In this document: positions 43,174 to 52,253 of the stretch, piece after piece
Position numbering within the stretch: the stretch's first letter is position 1
How the letters are laid out: each line of letters begins with the position of its first letter
From: CBDCNH01 sp965219015
Lineage (GTDB): Bacteria > Pseudomonadota > Alphaproteobacteria > Rhodobacterales > Rhodobacteraceae
Direction: 5' to 3'
Assembly (NCBI GenBank): GCA_965219015.1
Contig: CBDCNH010000013.1
Span: forward strand, 1 to 64,000
Length of the DNA: 64,000 nt
Position numbers and translations under genes: made by a program
The notes under the pieces: generated by a model
The model's input: the letters and a program-made list of their open reading frames with translations, nothing else
What the model was told of the DNA's origin: nothing
Database searches by the model: none

Positions 43174-43673
43174 CCGTGCTGCCGATCCTCCTCTGGCCGG
43201 CGCAGGCGCTGCGCGTCGTGGCGGCCCCGGTGGGCACGGTGTCGGTCGAGGTGCGGGCGCTCGCGGCCGACATGTTCGACGCGATGCGCGCGGCCCGCGG
43301 GCGCGGGCTCGCGGCGCCGCAGGTCGGCCGGCCGCTCCGGCTCTTCGTCATGGACGTGGGCTGGAAGGATGGCGCGTCGGACCCGATCGTCGCCATCGAC
43401 CCGGTCATCCTCGAGGCATCAACGGAGAGCGATGTGGCGACCGAGGGATGCCTCTCGCTGCCGGGGGTGCCCGTGGAGGTGGTCCGCCCGAGCGCCGTGA
43501 CGCTCGCCTACACGGACCTCGACGGCGTCCGCCAATCACGCCGGTTCGACGGCTTCGCCGCGCGCTGCGTCCAGCACGAGCGCGACCACCTCGACGGCAT
43601 CCTCTGCATCGACCGTCTGCCGCAGGCGGGCCGCGCCGCCATCGAGGCGGGCCTCGCGCGGCTCGCAGGGTGA
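43170..43673 (+). CDS. Second peptide deformylase
   Basis: A 167-residue deformylase paralogue. The motifs are RGLAAPQVG, TEGCLSLPGV and QHERDHLDGILC, so all metal ligands and the catalytic Glu remain although motif 1 has lost the usual GxG spacing (ARGRGLAAPQ). It starts at GTG 43170 overlapping the first def, and its end overlaps fmt (GTGA). Tandem deformylase genes are common in Rhodobacterales, and the second may have altered substrate range. Whether it is active cannot be judged from sequence. Confidence 0.9.
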   Translation: MTVLPILLWPAQALRVVAAPVGTVSVEVRALAADMFDAMRAARGRGLAAPQVGRPLRLFVMDVGWKDGASDPIVAIDPVILEASTESDVATEGCLSLPGVPVEVVRPSAVTLAYTDLDGVRQSRRFDGFAARCVQHERDHLDGILCIDRLPQAGRAAIEAGLARLAG

Positions 43674-44590
43674 GGCTGCGCGCCGTCTTCATGGGCACGC
43701 CCGCCTTCGCCGTGCCGCTCCTCGACGCGCTCGCGAACGCCCACGAGGTCGTCGCGGTCTACTGCCAGCCGCCGCGTCCGGCCGGGCGCGGGCAGGCGCC
43801 GCGCGCGGGTGCTGTCGAGGCGCGGGCGGCGGCGCTCGGGCTCACCGTGCGACAGCCGCGCAGCCTCAGGAACGTCGAGGCGCAGGCCGAGTTCGCAGCC
43901 TTCGGCGCCGACGTTACGGTCGTCGCGGCCTACGGGCTCTTGCTACCCGCCGCGATAGTGACGGCGCCGCGCTTCGGCTGCCTCAACGCCCATGCCTCGC
44001 TCCTGCCGCGCTGGCGCGGCGCCGCGCCGATCCACCGCGCGGTGCTCGCGGGCGACGCCGAGACCGGCGTGACCGTCATGGCGATGGACGAGGGGCTCGA
44101 CACCGGGCCGACGTTCGCGCGCGCCGCGACGCCGATCCGGCCGGCGGACACCACCGGCGATCTCCACGACCGGCTCGCCGAGATGAGTGCCGCGCTCATG
44201 CTCGACGTGCTGGCGGGCCTGCCGGGCAGCCCGCAGCCGCAGCCCGAAGACGGCGCGACCTATGCGGCGAAGATCGACAAGGCAGAGGCGCGGATCGACT
44301 GGGCGGCCCCCGCCGCCGAGGTCGACCGGCGCATCCGCGGCATGGCCCCGGCACCCGGCGCGTGGTGTCTGGCGCCGGATGGCGGACGGCTGAAGCTGCT
44401 CGGCTCCCGGCGCGACGATGGCGCGGGCATCCCGGGCGAGGTGCTGGCCACGGCGCCGGACGCGATCCGCGTCGCCTGCGGGACCGGGGCCGTCGCGGTG
44501 ACGCTCCTGCAACGCGAGGGCCGCCAGCCGATGCGGCCGGAGACGCTGCTGCGCGGCTACGACCTGGAGCCTGGGATGCGCCTCGCTTGA
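43670..44590 (+). CDS. fmt: Methionyl-tRNA formyltransferase
   Basis: A 306-residue enzyme that formylates initiator Met-tRNA with 10-formyl-tetrahydrofolate. The N-terminal domain starts AVFMGTPAFAVPLLDAL; the active site is in FGCLNAHASLLPRWRGAAPIH (Asn, His) with the Asp in MAMDEGLDTGP. The OB-like C-terminal domain starts around residue 205 (AAKIDKAEARIDW). The start is GTG overlapping the second deformylase. It converges on a TetR gene with 1 bp between stops. Confidence 0.95.
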   Translation: MRLRAVFMGTPAFAVPLLDALANAHEVVAVYCQPPRPAGRGQAPRAGAVEARAAALGLTVRQPRSLRNVEAQAEFAAFGADVTVVAAYGLLLPAAIVTAPRFGCLNAHASLLPRWRGAAPIHRAVLAGDAETGVTVMAMDEGLDTGPTFARAATPIRPADTTGDLHDRLAEMSAALMLDVLAGLPGSPQPQPEDGATYAAKIDKAEARIDWAAPAAEVDRRIRGMAPAPGAWCLAPDGGRLKLLGSRRDDGAGIPGEVLATAPDAIRVACGTGAVAVTLLQREGRQPMRPETLLRGYDLEPGMRLA

Positions 44591-44591
44591 G

Positions 44592-45098
44592 TCAGGCATG
44601 TGCCGGCGCGAGCCGCGCCGCCGCCTCCTTCAGGCGAAACGTCCCCGACCACGCGAGGCGCCCCTGCCAGGCCGCGAACAGGATCGCGGCCCCCGCGCGG
44701 TCCTTGCCGCCCGAGCCGAGCCGCACCGCGAGCGCCGTCTCGACACGTTCGCGCCAGGCGGTCGCGGCCTTGGCGAGCGCTGCATCACGGGGGCGCTGCT
44801 CGGGCATCGCCGCCGCCGCGGGCTCGAGCGCCTTCAGCAGCGCCGCCGCGCCTTTCGGCGTCAGCGGGGCCGCGGCTTCCGCGGTGTCGAGCGCCGCCTC
44901 CATCGCCGTCCAGCCCGCCAAGAGCGCCGTGCGTACCATGTCGTCACGGCTGCCGTAGCGCTGCACCAGGCTCGGCGGCGAGAGGCCCGACGCGGACGCC
45001 ACCGCCGAGAAGGTCGCCGCGCGATCGCCGCCCGTGCGGACGATCTCGCGCACCGCATCGAGGACCAGGCGGTCGGAGACGGTTCTGGGGCGCGCCAT
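44592..45098 (-). CDS. TetR family transcriptional regulator
   Basis: A 168-residue TetR protein, short for the family. TFSAVASASGLSPPSLVQRYGS forms the helix-turn-helix; the C-terminal part is alanine-rich and not diagnostic. It stands alone between fmt (convergent) and rnhA (same strand). The 41-bp gap before its start contains a TetR-like inverted repeat, suggesting autoregulation. Its target is unknown. Confidence 0.85.
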   Translation of the reverse strand: MARPRTVSDRLVLDAVREIVRTGGDRAATFSAVASASGLSPPSLVQRYGSRDDMVRTALLAGWTAMEAALDTAEAAAPLTPKGAAALLKALEPAAAAMPEQRPRDAALAKAATAWRERVETALAVRLGSGGKDRAGAAILFAAWQGRLAWSGTFRLKEAAARLAPAHA

Positions 45099-45111
45099 GA
45101 TCGCAACCTTA

Positions 45112-45125
45112 AACGACCGTTCGTT
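45112..45125. promoter_or_regulatory. Inverted repeat upstream of tetR
   Basis: AACGA-CCGT-TCGTT, 5-bp arms, ends 14 bp upstream of the tetR start, with a further AACGAACGG half-site-like copy at about 45142-45150. Probable autoregulatory operator. Confidence 0.5.
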
Positions 45126-45139
45126 CGTGTAAAGCCTCG

Positions 45140-45598
45140 TTAACGAACGGGCTTGTACGGCGCCATGCCGGCGCGCGCGAGTTCGTCGGCGCGTTCGTTC
45201 TCGGGATGCCCGGCGTGGCCCTTCACCCAGGTCCAGGTCACGTCATGTCGCGTGCGTGCCGTATCGAGGCGGCGCCAGAGGTCGTCGTTCTTGACCGGAG
45301 CGCCCCCCGCCGTGCGCCAGCCGCGGCGCTTCCAGTTCGCCAGCCACTCGAGGATGCCCGAACGCACGTAGGCGCTGTCGGTCACGACGGTGAGCGCCGA
45401 CGGCCGCTCGAGCGCCTCGAGCGCCGCGATGGCGGCCATGAGCTCCATCCGGTTGTTCGTGGTGTCGGCCGCGCCGCCCGAGAGCGCCCGCTCGCGCACC
45501 ACCGCGCCGCCCTCCCGCGCGACGAGGAGCACGCCCCAGCCGCCCGGTCCGGGATTGCCGCTGCACGCGCCATCGGTGTACGCGAAAAGCTCCGCCAT
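45140..45598 (-). CDS. rnhA: Ribonuclease HI
   Basis: A 152-residue RNase H. The carboxylates are D9 (FAYTDGACSGNPGPGG), E52 (NNRMELMAAI), D74 (VVTDSAYV) and D138 (ENERADELA), with H128 in WVKGHAGHPEN. It cuts the RNA strand of RNA-DNA hybrids. Length and motifs are standard. It is downstream of the DUF3429 gene (1 bp) and ispH in a leftward operon. Confidence 0.97.
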   Translation of the reverse strand: MAELFAYTDGACSGNPGPGGWGVLLVAREGGAVVRERALSGGAADTTNNRMELMAAIAALEALERPSALTVVTDSAYVRSGILEWLANWKRRGWRTAGGAPVKNDDLWRRLDTARTRHDVTWTWVKGHAGHPENERADELARAGMAPYKPVR

Positions 45599-45599
45599 C

Positions 45600-46040
45600 T
45601 CAGCTCGCGATCAACCCGACGAGAAGGCACGGCACCACCACCGCGGTCAGCAGGAGCCGGAGCCGCATCCACCAGGCGGGCGCCAAACCCCAGCTCGCGA
45701 ACTGGAGATCGAACACCAGGATGCCGAGAAAGCCCACGACAAGCGCGGAGAGCGCCTGAGCCGGCCCGCCGCCGACGGCGAAGAACGCCCAGAGCGCCGG
45801 GAGCACGCTCAGGGCATAGGGCAGGGCGACGCGACCCGTGCAGGCGAAGCCCCACAGCGCGCCTGACATGAAGCACAGGATCACCGTGCCGTAGGCGGCG
45901 AGCACGTAGGGCCCGGCAAAGCGCGGCCCGATGGCATGGACCGTGGCTTCGGCGAGCCCCGGCAGCAGCACGGTCAGCGCGCCCCACAGAAACGGCAGGA
46001 GCCCGGCGAGCCCGATCGCCAGCGCCGGTCGCGGGATCAC
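45600..46040 (-). CDS. DUF3429 membrane protein
   Basis: A 146-residue inner-membrane protein with about five hydrophobic helices: LAIGLAGLLPFLWGALTVL, VILCFMSGALWGFACTGR, VLPALWAFFAVGGG and a final LLLTAVVVPCLLVGL. This is the DUF3429 family, of unknown function, often seen beside ispH/rnhA in roseobacters. The start is GTG 46040, overlapping the ispH stop (GTGA), so the long arginine-rich upstream frame is not coding. Confidence 0.85.
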   Translation of the reverse strand: MIPRPALAIGLAGLLPFLWGALTVLLPGLAEATVHAIGPRFAGPYVLAAYGTVILCFMSGALWGFACTGRVALPYALSVLPALWAFFAVGGGPAQALSALVVGFLGILVFDLQFASWGLAPAWWMRLRLLLTAVVVPCLLVGLIAS

Positions 46041-46987
46041 GCGGTCTCGCGCAGCGCGCGCGGCACCTTGAACTCGACACGCTCCACCGCCGTCTCGACG
46101 ATCTCGATCGTCACGGCGTAGCGCGCGCGAAAGGCCGCGACGACCTCCTCGACCAGCACCTCCGGCGCCGATGCCCCGGCGGTGATCCCGATGGTCCGCG
46201 CGCCCTCGAGCGACCGCCAGTCGATGTCCGCGGCGCGCCCGAGCAACTGCGCGTGACGGCACCCCGCCGCACGGCCGACCTCGACAAGCCGCCGCGAATT
46301 CGACGAATTGGGGGCTCCGATCACCAGAAGCGCGTCGATCCGGGGCGCCATCGCCTTGACGGCGGCCTGCCGGTTCGTCGTCGCATAGCAGATGTCCTCC
46401 TTGGCGGGCCCGGCGATATCCGGGAAGCGCGCCTTCAGCGCCGCCACGATGCCCGCGGTGTCGTCGACGGAGAGCGTCGTCTGCGTCACGAACGCGAGCT
46501 TCGAAGCGTCGCGGGGCTCGATCTTCGCCACGTCGTCGACGGTTTCGATCAACAGCACCTCGCCGGGCGGCAACTGCCCCATCGTGCCGACCGTCTCGGG
46601 ATGCCCGGCGTGCCCGATCATCACCGTCTGGAGCCCCGTGGCAGCATGGCGCTCGGCCTCGATGTGGACCTTGGTGACGAGGGGACAGGTGGCATCGACC
46701 CAGGTCAGCCCGCGCGCCTCCGCGACCGCCGGAACCGCCTTCGGCACGCCATGCGCCGAGAACACCACGGGCCGCCCGTCCGGCACCTCCTCAAGCTCCT
46801 CGACAAAGACGGCACCCTGGCGTGCCAGCCCGTCGACGACGTAGCGGTTGTGGACGATCTCGTGACGGACGTAGACCGGCGCGCCCCAGCGCTCGAGCGC
46901 CAGCTCGACGATGCGGATCGCACGGTCGACGCCGGCGCAAAAGCCTCGCGGTGCCGCAAGAAGAAGGGTGATCTCGGGATCGCTCAT
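46037..46987 (-). CDS. ispH: 4-hydroxy-3-methylbut-2-enyl diphosphate reductase
   Basis: A 316-residue iron-sulfur enzyme, last step of the non-mevalonate isoprenoid pathway. The cluster cysteines are in APRGFCAGVDRA, WVDATCPLVTK and KEDICYATTNRQ; the substrate histidines are in VRHEIVHNRYV and IGHAGHPE; ITAGASAPEVLVEEV is the C-terminal signature. ATG 46987 starts MSDPEITLLLAAP. It is first in the ispH-DUF3429-rnhA operon. Confidence 0.97.
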   Translation of the reverse strand: MSDPEITLLLAAPRGFCAGVDRAIRIVELALERWGAPVYVRHEIVHNRYVVDGLARQGAVFVEELEEVPDGRPVVFSAHGVPKAVPAVAEARGLTWVDATCPLVTKVHIEAERHAATGLQTVMIGHAGHPETVGTMGQLPPGEVLLIETVDDVAKIEPRDASKLAFVTQTTLSVDDTAGIVAALKARFPDIAGPAKEDICYATTNRQAAVKAMAPRIDALLVIGAPNSSNSRRLVEVGRAAGCRHAQLLGRAADIDWRSLEGARTIGITAGASAPEVLVEEVVAAFRARYAVTIEIVETAVERVEFKVPRALRETA

Positions 46988-47028
46988 GAACCGAGACCTA
47001 GGCGGAGCAGGCGGCCGCGTCCAGCCCG

Positions 47029-47610
47029 TCAGCTCCCCGAAGCGTCGGCTTCCTCGCGGTCGACCCGCGGCTCGCGCACCTCGCGCGGCGGACGCCCGAT
47101 GACGTCGCGAAGCTCGTCGAGCTCGATGAAGTTGTCGGCCTGCCGCCGCAGCTCGTCGGCGATCATCGGCGGCTGGCTGCGGATCGTCGAGACGACCGAC
47201 ACCCGCACGCCCTGCCGCTGCAGGCTCTCGACCAGGGGCCGGAAGTCGCCGTCGCCGGAGAAGAGCACGATGTGGTCGACGCGGGACGCAAGCTCCATCG
47301 CATCGACCGCGAGCTCGATGTCCATGTTGCCCTTCACCTTCCGGCGACCCATGCTGTCGGTGTATTCCTTGGCGGGCTTCGTCACCATCGAAAAGCCGTT
47401 GTAGTGCAGCCAGTCGACGAGCGGCCGGATCGGCGAATATTCGTCGTTCTCGAGCAGCGCCGTGTAGTAGAACGCCCGCAGCAGCTTGCCGCGCCGCATG
47501 AACTCCTGGCGCAGCAGCCGGTAGTCGATGTCGAAGCCGAGCGCCTTGGCGGCGGCGTAGAGGTTCGAGCCGTCGATGAACAGCGCCAGCTTCTCGTCTT
47601 TGTAGAACAT
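47029..47610 (-). CDS. LabA/DUF88-type NYN-domain protein
   Basis: A 193-residue PIN-like NYN-domain protein. Conserved acidic residues appear in LALFIDGSNLYAAAK, VKGNMDIELAVDAME and VLFSGDGDFRPLVESL, which suit a metal-dependent ribonuclease. RNA targets are unknown. The start ATG 47610 (MFYKDEK) is preceded by AAAGG, itself part of a 10-bp palindrome AAAGGCCTTT (47614-47623). The gene is divergent from rpoZ, as often seen in Rhodobacterales. Confidence 0.88.
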   Translation of the reverse strand: MFYKDEKLALFIDGSNLYAAAKALGFDIDYRLLRQEFMRRGKLLRAFYYTALLENDEYSPIRPLVDWLHYNGFSMVTKPAKEYTDSMGRRKVKGNMDIELAVDAMELASRVDHIVLFSGDGDFRPLVESLQRQGVRVSVVSTIRSQPPMIADELRRQADNFIELDELRDVIGRPPREVREPRVDREEADASGS

Positions 47611-47859
47611 GCAAAAGGCCTTTCGACACGGAGCATCCTGCGGCGGCAGGCGGTTCCAATTCCAGCGCCAGCGAGGAACGCGATGCATCTAGCGGTTCGC
47701 CGGACCACCGCAAGACGTCTGTAACAGTAACGCTACGGCGGCGCGGATCGTTGCAATCGGCGCTTCACGACGTTGCGACGCTCCGCCCCCGCCGCTTGCA
47801 AACGCGGGGCCAAGCGGCTACGTGAGGCCGCTTATCCTTCGATCCTGATTGGAGCACCG

Positions 47860-48213
47860 ATGGCCCGCGTGACGGTGGAAGACTGCGTCGACAAGGTTCC
47901 GAACCGCTTCGAGCTCGTCCTGCTCGCGTCGCACCGCGCGCGCGAGATCGCAGCGGGGTCCGCGGTGACGGTGGACCGGGACAACGACAAGAACCCGGTC
48001 GTCAGCCTGCGCGAGATCGCCGACGAGACCCAGGGCGCCGAGGCGCTCCGCGAGCGCATGATCGAGAGCCTGCAGACCCAGATCGAGGTCGACGAGGCGG
48101 TCGACGATGACATGGCGCTTCTGATGACCTCCGAGCACGACCGTCCGGTCCACGACACGATGGACGAGGAGCGGATGCTGCGCGCGCTGATGGAGGCGCA
48201 GAGCCAGGGCTGA
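47860..48213 (+). CDS. rpoZ: RNA polymerase omega subunit
   Basis: A 117-residue omega subunit: MARVTVEDCVDKVPNRFELV, LLASHRAREIAAGS and KNPVVSLREIADET are the family patterns. It supports beta-prime folding and the ppGpp response of RNA polymerase. GGAG is 6 nt before ATG 47860. It is followed 19 bp later by the ppGpp synthetase gene, the standard arrangement. Confidence 0.96.
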   Translation: MARVTVEDCVDKVPNRFELVLLASHRAREIAAGSAVTVDRDNDKNPVVSLREIADETQGAEALRERMIESLQTQIEVDEAVDDDMALLMTSEHDRPVHDTMDEERMLRALMEAQSQG

Positions 48214-48232
48214 CCCCTCTGGTGCTGCGGGC

Positions 48233-50356
48233 ATGATGATCGACGTCGAGGATCTCGTCGCCCTCGTCCGGAATTACAATCCCGCGACCGACGCCGCGCT
48301 GATCGCCCGCGCCTACGACTACGGCCGCCGGATGCACGCGGGGCAGCTTCGGCACTCCGGCGAGCCGTACTTCACCCATCCGGTCGCCGTCGCCGCGCTG
48401 CTCACGGAGCAACGGCTCGACGATGCGACGATCGTGACGGCGCTGCTGCACGATACCATCGAGGACACGAAGTCTACCTACGCCGAGATCGCGCGGCTCT
48501 TCGGCGAGGAGACCGCCGAGCTCGTCGACGGGGTGACGAAGCTCACCAACCTGCAGCTCTCGTCGCACGAGGCCAAGCAGGCGGAGAACTTCCGCAAGCT
48601 CTTCATCGCCATGTCGCGCGACCTGCGCGTGATCCTCGTGAAGCTCGCCGATCGGCTCCACAACATGCGGACGATCCGCTTCCAGGAGGCCGACAAGCAG
48701 GCCGGCAAGGCGCGCGAGACGATGGACATCTTCGCGCCGCTCGCGGGGCGGATGGGGATGCAGTGGATGCGCGAGGAGCTCGAGGATCTCGCCTTCCGGG
48801 TGCTGAACCCCGAGGCGCGCGGCTCGATCATCCGCCGCTTCATCACGCTGCAGCGCGAGTCGGGCGACGTGATCCACCAGATCACCAACGACATCCGCGC
48901 CGAGCTCGACCGCGCCCTGATCGAGGCCGACGTATTCGGGCGGGCGAAGAAGCCGTTCTCGATCTGGCGCAAGATGCAGGAGAAGGATCTCGCCTTCTCG
49001 CGGCTCTCCGACATCTACGGGTTCCGCGTCATCACCCGCTCGGAGGCGGACTGCTACCGCGTGCTCGGCTGCATCCATACGCGCTGGCGGGCCGTGCCGG
49101 GGCGGTTCAAGGACTACATCAGCCAGCCGAAGCTGAACGGCTACCGCTCGATCCACACCACCGTCTCCGGGCGCGACGGCAAGCGCGTCGAGGTGCAGAT
49201 CCGCACCCGCCAGATGCACGAGGTCGCCGAAGCGGGCGTCGCCGCGCATTGGTCCTACCGGAACGGCGCCCGTGCGCGGAACCCGTTCGCAGTCGATCCC
49301 GCCAAGTGGATCGCCACCATCACCGAACGGCTCGAGCAGGCCGACGACAGCGACGAGTTCCTCGAGACGGTGAAGCTCGAGATGTACTCCGACCAGGTGT
49401 TCTGCTTCACGCCGAAAGGCGACGTGATCCAGCTGCCCCGCGGTGCGACGCCCATCGACTACGCCTACGCGATCCACACGCGGATCGGCAATTCCTGCGT
49501 CTCGGCCAAGGTGGACGGCATCCGCGTGCCGCTCTGGACGCGGCTGAAGAACGGCCAGTCGGTCGAGATCATCACCGCCGAGGGCCAGCGCCCGCAGGCG
49601 ACATGGATCGACATCGCGGCGACGGGCCGCGCCAAGGCGGCGATCCGGCGCAGCCTGCGCGAGGACGACCGCGACCGCTACGTCCGGCTCGGGGCTGAGC
49701 TCGCGCGGGTGGCCTTCGAGCACGTCGGCAAGAAGGCGACCGACAAGGCGCTCCGCACGGCCGCCCGGACGCTGGGGCTCGGCGACGCGACCGAGTTGCT
49801 CGCGCGCCTCGGCAGCGCCGAGCTGACCGCGCGGCGCGTCGTGGCCACCCTCTACCCCGACCTCGTGGCCGCCACCGGCGAGGAGGTCGACGCGCAGCGC
49901 CCGATCCTCGGTCTGTCGCCGGATCAGCCCTACCGGCGTGCCGCGTGCTGCCAGCCGGTGCCGGGCGAGCGCATCGTCGGCATCACCTATCGCGGCAAGG
50001 GCGCCATCGTCCACGCCATCGACTGCCCCGCCCTCGCCGAGTTCGAGGAGGAGCCGCAGCGCTGGATCGACCTGCAATGGACCGCAGGCCGGCATCCTCC
50101 CGTCCACACCGTGAGCCTGAACATGACGATCAGCAACGATGCGGGCGTTCTAGGGCGCATCTGCACGCTCATCGGCGAGCAAAAGGCGAATATCTCCGAT
50201 CTCCATTTTGTTGACAGGAAACCGGACTACTATCGCCTGATTGTCGAGGCAGATCTGCGTGACGTGGAGCACCTGCACACCGTGCTAAACGTCCTCGACG
50301 CAGACAGCGACGTGGCGGAACTCGAGCGCTTCAGGGATCTCGCGCGGAAACCCTGA
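48233..50356 (+). CDS. rsh: Bifunctional (p)ppGpp synthetase/hydrolase
   Basis: A 707-residue RelA/SpoT homologue. The domains in order are: HD hydrolase (about 40-190; ALLHDTIEDTK intact), synthetase (about 230-350; YGFRVITRS, GRFKDYISQPKLNGY), TGS (about 385-445; VFCFTPKGDVIQLPRGATP), a conserved Cys-containing helical region (AACCQPVPGERIVG) and C-terminal ACT (about 630-700). The RFKD motif in the synthetase matches bifunctional Rel/SpoT enzymes rather than RelA. It controls the stringent response. It lies in an operon with rpoZ and the downstream pdxJ-recO genes. Confidence 0.96.
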   Translation: MMIDVEDLVALVRNYNPATDAALIARAYDYGRRMHAGQLRHSGEPYFTHPVAVAALLTEQRLDDATIVTALLHDTIEDTKSTYAEIARLFGEETAELVDGVTKLTNLQLSSHEAKQAENFRKLFIAMSRDLRVILVKLADRLHNMRTIRFQEADKQAGKARETMDIFAPLAGRMGMQWMREELEDLAFRVLNPEARGSIIRRFITLQRESGDVIHQITNDIRAELDRALIEADVFGRAKKPFSIWRKMQEKDLAFSRLSDIYGFRVITRSEADCYRVLGCIHTRWRAVPGRFKDYISQPKLNGYRSIHTTVSGRDGKRVEVQIRTRQMHEVAEAGVAAHWSYRNGARARNPFAVDPAKWIATITERLEQADDSDEFLETVKLEMYSDQVFCFTPKGDVIQLPRGATPIDYAYAIHTRIGNSCVSAKVDGIRVPLWTRLKNGQSVEIITAEGQRPQATWIDIAATGRAKAAIRRSLREDDRDRYVRLGAELARVAFEHVGKKATDKALRTAARTLGLGDATELLARLGSAELTARRVVATLYPDLVAATGEEVDAQRPILGLSPDQPYRRAACCQPVPGERIVGITYRGKGAIVHAIDCPALAEFEEEPQRWIDLQWTAGRHPPVHTVSLNMTISNDAGVLGRICTLIGEQKANISDLHFVDRKPDYYRLIVEADLRDVEHLHTVLNVLDADSDVAELERFRDLARKP

Positions 50357-50379
50357 CGCTCCGGCAGGCGAGGCTCCTC

Positions 50380-51039
50380 GTGGTCTTCAAGCGGCGTACC
50401 CGGCTCACGACCTCCGAACGGCTCGCCTCGCTCGTCTATCCCCGCGGCGGCTGGGGCAGGGCGCTGAGCTACCTCTGGCACCGGATGCGCCGCATCCCCG
50501 ACAAGCCGCACCGCATCGCGCGCGGCATAGCACTCGGCGTCTTCGTGTCGTTCACGCCGTTCTTCGGGTTCCACTTCCTCATCGCGGGCGCGCTCGCCTG
50601 GATCGTGCGCGGCAACCTCGCCGCCGCGCTCATCGCCACCTTCGTCGGCAACCCGCTGACCTTCCCGGTCATCATGCAGGTCTCCGTCGAGCTCGGCTCG
50701 TGGATGCTCGGGCAGGAGGGCGGGCTCCTGCTGCCCGCGATCGTCGGCGCCTTCTCGCACGCCTCGGTCGAGCTCTGGCGCAACGTCGTCGCGATCTTCA
50801 CCGACGACACGACGCATTGGGAGAACCTCGCGCGGTTCTACGACCGGGTGTTCCTGCCCTATCTCGTCGGCGGCATCCTTCCGGGCCTCGTCGCCGCGGT
50901 GGTGTCGTTCTATCTGGCGCTTCCCGTGCTCGGCGCCTACCAGAAGCGCCGGACGAAGAAGCTTCGCGAGCGGTTCGAGCGCATCCGTGGCGCGATGCAG
51001 GCCCGCGCGGAGACCGACGCCGCGGGCGAGGAGAGCTAG
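50380..51039 (+). CDS. DUF2062 membrane protein
   Basis: A 219-residue protein with a basic N-terminus, then GIALGVFVSFTPFFGFHFLIAG and ATFVGNPLTFPVIMQ, the DUF2062 signatures, a third hydrophobic segment near 170-190 and a charged tail. No biochemical role is established. The start is GTG 50380. It sits 23 bp after rsh and directly abuts pdxJ, fitting the conserved cluster. Confidence 0.88.
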   Translation: MVFKRRTRLTTSERLASLVYPRGGWGRALSYLWHRMRRIPDKPHRIARGIALGVFVSFTPFFGFHFLIAGALAWIVRGNLAAALIATFVGNPLTFPVIMQVSVELGSWMLGQEGGLLLPAIVGAFSHASVELWRNVVAIFTDDTTHWENLARFYDRVFLPYLVGGILPGLVAAVVSFYLALPVLGAYQKRRTKKLRERFERIRGAMQARAETDAAGEES

Positions 51040-51798
51040 ATGTCAGGGTTGCGGCTCGGCGTGAACATCGACCATGTGGCCACGGTGCGGAACGCCCGCG
51101 GCGCGGTCTGGCCCGAGCCCCTCCGGGCGGCGCTGATGGCCGAGGCGGCGGGCGCCGATGGCATCACCGCGCATCTCCGCGAGGACCGCCGCCACATCCG
51201 CGACGCCGACATCGACGCGCTCGCCGCCGGGCTCGGCATCCCGCTCAACTTCGAGATGGCCGCGACCGATGAGATGCAGCGGATCGCGCTCCGCATCCGG
51301 CCCCACGCCGTCTGCCTCGTGCCCGAGAAGCGCGAGGAGCGCACCACCGAGGGCGGGCTCGATGTGGCCGGCGACAGCGAGCGCCTGCGCGCCTACATCG
51401 CGCCGCTCCGCGAGGCGGGCGCGCGCGTATCGATGTTCGTCGGCGCCGACGCGGCCCAGATCGAAGCCTGCGCCGCCATCGGTGCCGCCGTCGTCGAGCT
51501 GCATACCGGAGCCTACTGCGACCTTCACGCCGAGGGCGACCATGCCGGGCGCGACGCCGAGCTCGCCCGCATCGTGGCGGCGGCCCGCCAGGCCGCGCGC
51601 CTCGGGCTCGAGGTCCATGCCGGCCACGGGCTCACCTACGACACCGTCGCCCCCATCGCCGCGATCCCCGAGATGGCCGAGCTCAACATCGGTCACTTCC
51701 TGATCGGCGAGGCGATCTTCGCGGGCCTCCCCGCCGCCATCGCCGGGATGCGCGCCCGCATGGACGCGGCGCGGGCCGACGCGCCCCGACCCGCGTGA
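51040..51798 (+). CDS. pdxJ: Pyridoxine 5'-phosphate synthase
   Basis: A 252-residue TIM-barrel enzyme that condenses 1-deoxyxylulose 5-phosphate with 3-amino-2-oxopropyl phosphate. The signatures are LGVNIDHVATVRNAR, ADGITAHLREDRRHI, CLVPEKREERTTEGG, VVELHTGAYCD and LNIGHFLIGEAIF. Residues D8-x-H (NIDHVAT) and the later His and Glu suit the known active site. The stop overlaps acpS by 4 bp. Confidence 0.96.
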   Translation: MSGLRLGVNIDHVATVRNARGAVWPEPLRAALMAEAAGADGITAHLREDRRHIRDADIDALAAGLGIPLNFEMAATDEMQRIALRIRPHAVCLVPEKREERTTEGGLDVAGDSERLRAYIAPLREAGARVSMFVGADAAQIEACAAIGAAVVELHTGAYCDLHAEGDHAGRDAELARIVAAARQAARLGLEVHAGHGLTYDTVAPIAAIPEMAELNIGHFLIGEAIFAGLPAAIAGMRARMDAARADAPRPA

Positions 51799-52202
51799 TT
51801 CTCGGCATCGGCACGGACCTCGCCAACATCGAGCGCATCGCGGCCACGCTCGAGCGCTTCGGCGACCGCTTCCGCACCCGCGTGTTCACGCCTGCCGAGC
51901 GCGCGCGCGCCGAGCGCCGCGCCGATGTCGCGGGCACCTACGCCAAGCGCTGGGCGGCCAAGGAGGCCTGCTCGAAGGCGCTCGGCACCGGGCTCCGCAT
52001 GGGCATATCGTGGCGCGACATGGGGGTCGCGAACCTCGCGACCGGCCAGCCGGTGATGACGCTGACGGGCTGGGCCGCGACCCGCCTCGCCGCGCTCACC
52101 CCGCCCGGCCACCGGGCGACCGTCCACGTCTCGCTGACCGACGACCACCCCTGGGCGCAGGCCTTCGTCGTCATCGAGGCGCTGCCCGAGCCCTCAACTT
52201 GA
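51795..52202 (+). CDS. acpS: Holo-[acyl-carrier-protein] synthase
   Basis: A 135-residue phosphopantetheinyl transferase. GIGTDLANIERI contains the magnesium-binding Asp, and AKRWAAKEACSKALGTG carries the second motif (KE-C-KA). It attaches 4'-phosphopantetheine to ACP for fatty-acid synthesis. GTG start overlaps pdxJ (GTGA). Placement between pdxJ and lepB is conserved in alphaproteobacteria. Confidence 0.96.
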   Translation: MILGIGTDLANIERIAATLERFGDRFRTRVFTPAERARAERRADVAGTYAKRWAAKEACSKALGTGLRMGISWRDMGVANLATGQPVMTLTGWAATRLAALTPPGHRATVHVSLTDDHPWAQAFVVIEALPEPST

Positions 52203-52253
52203 CAGCACCCGGCGGGCGGAGGATGAACCCCCACTTCCCGCAGCGAGGACAGC

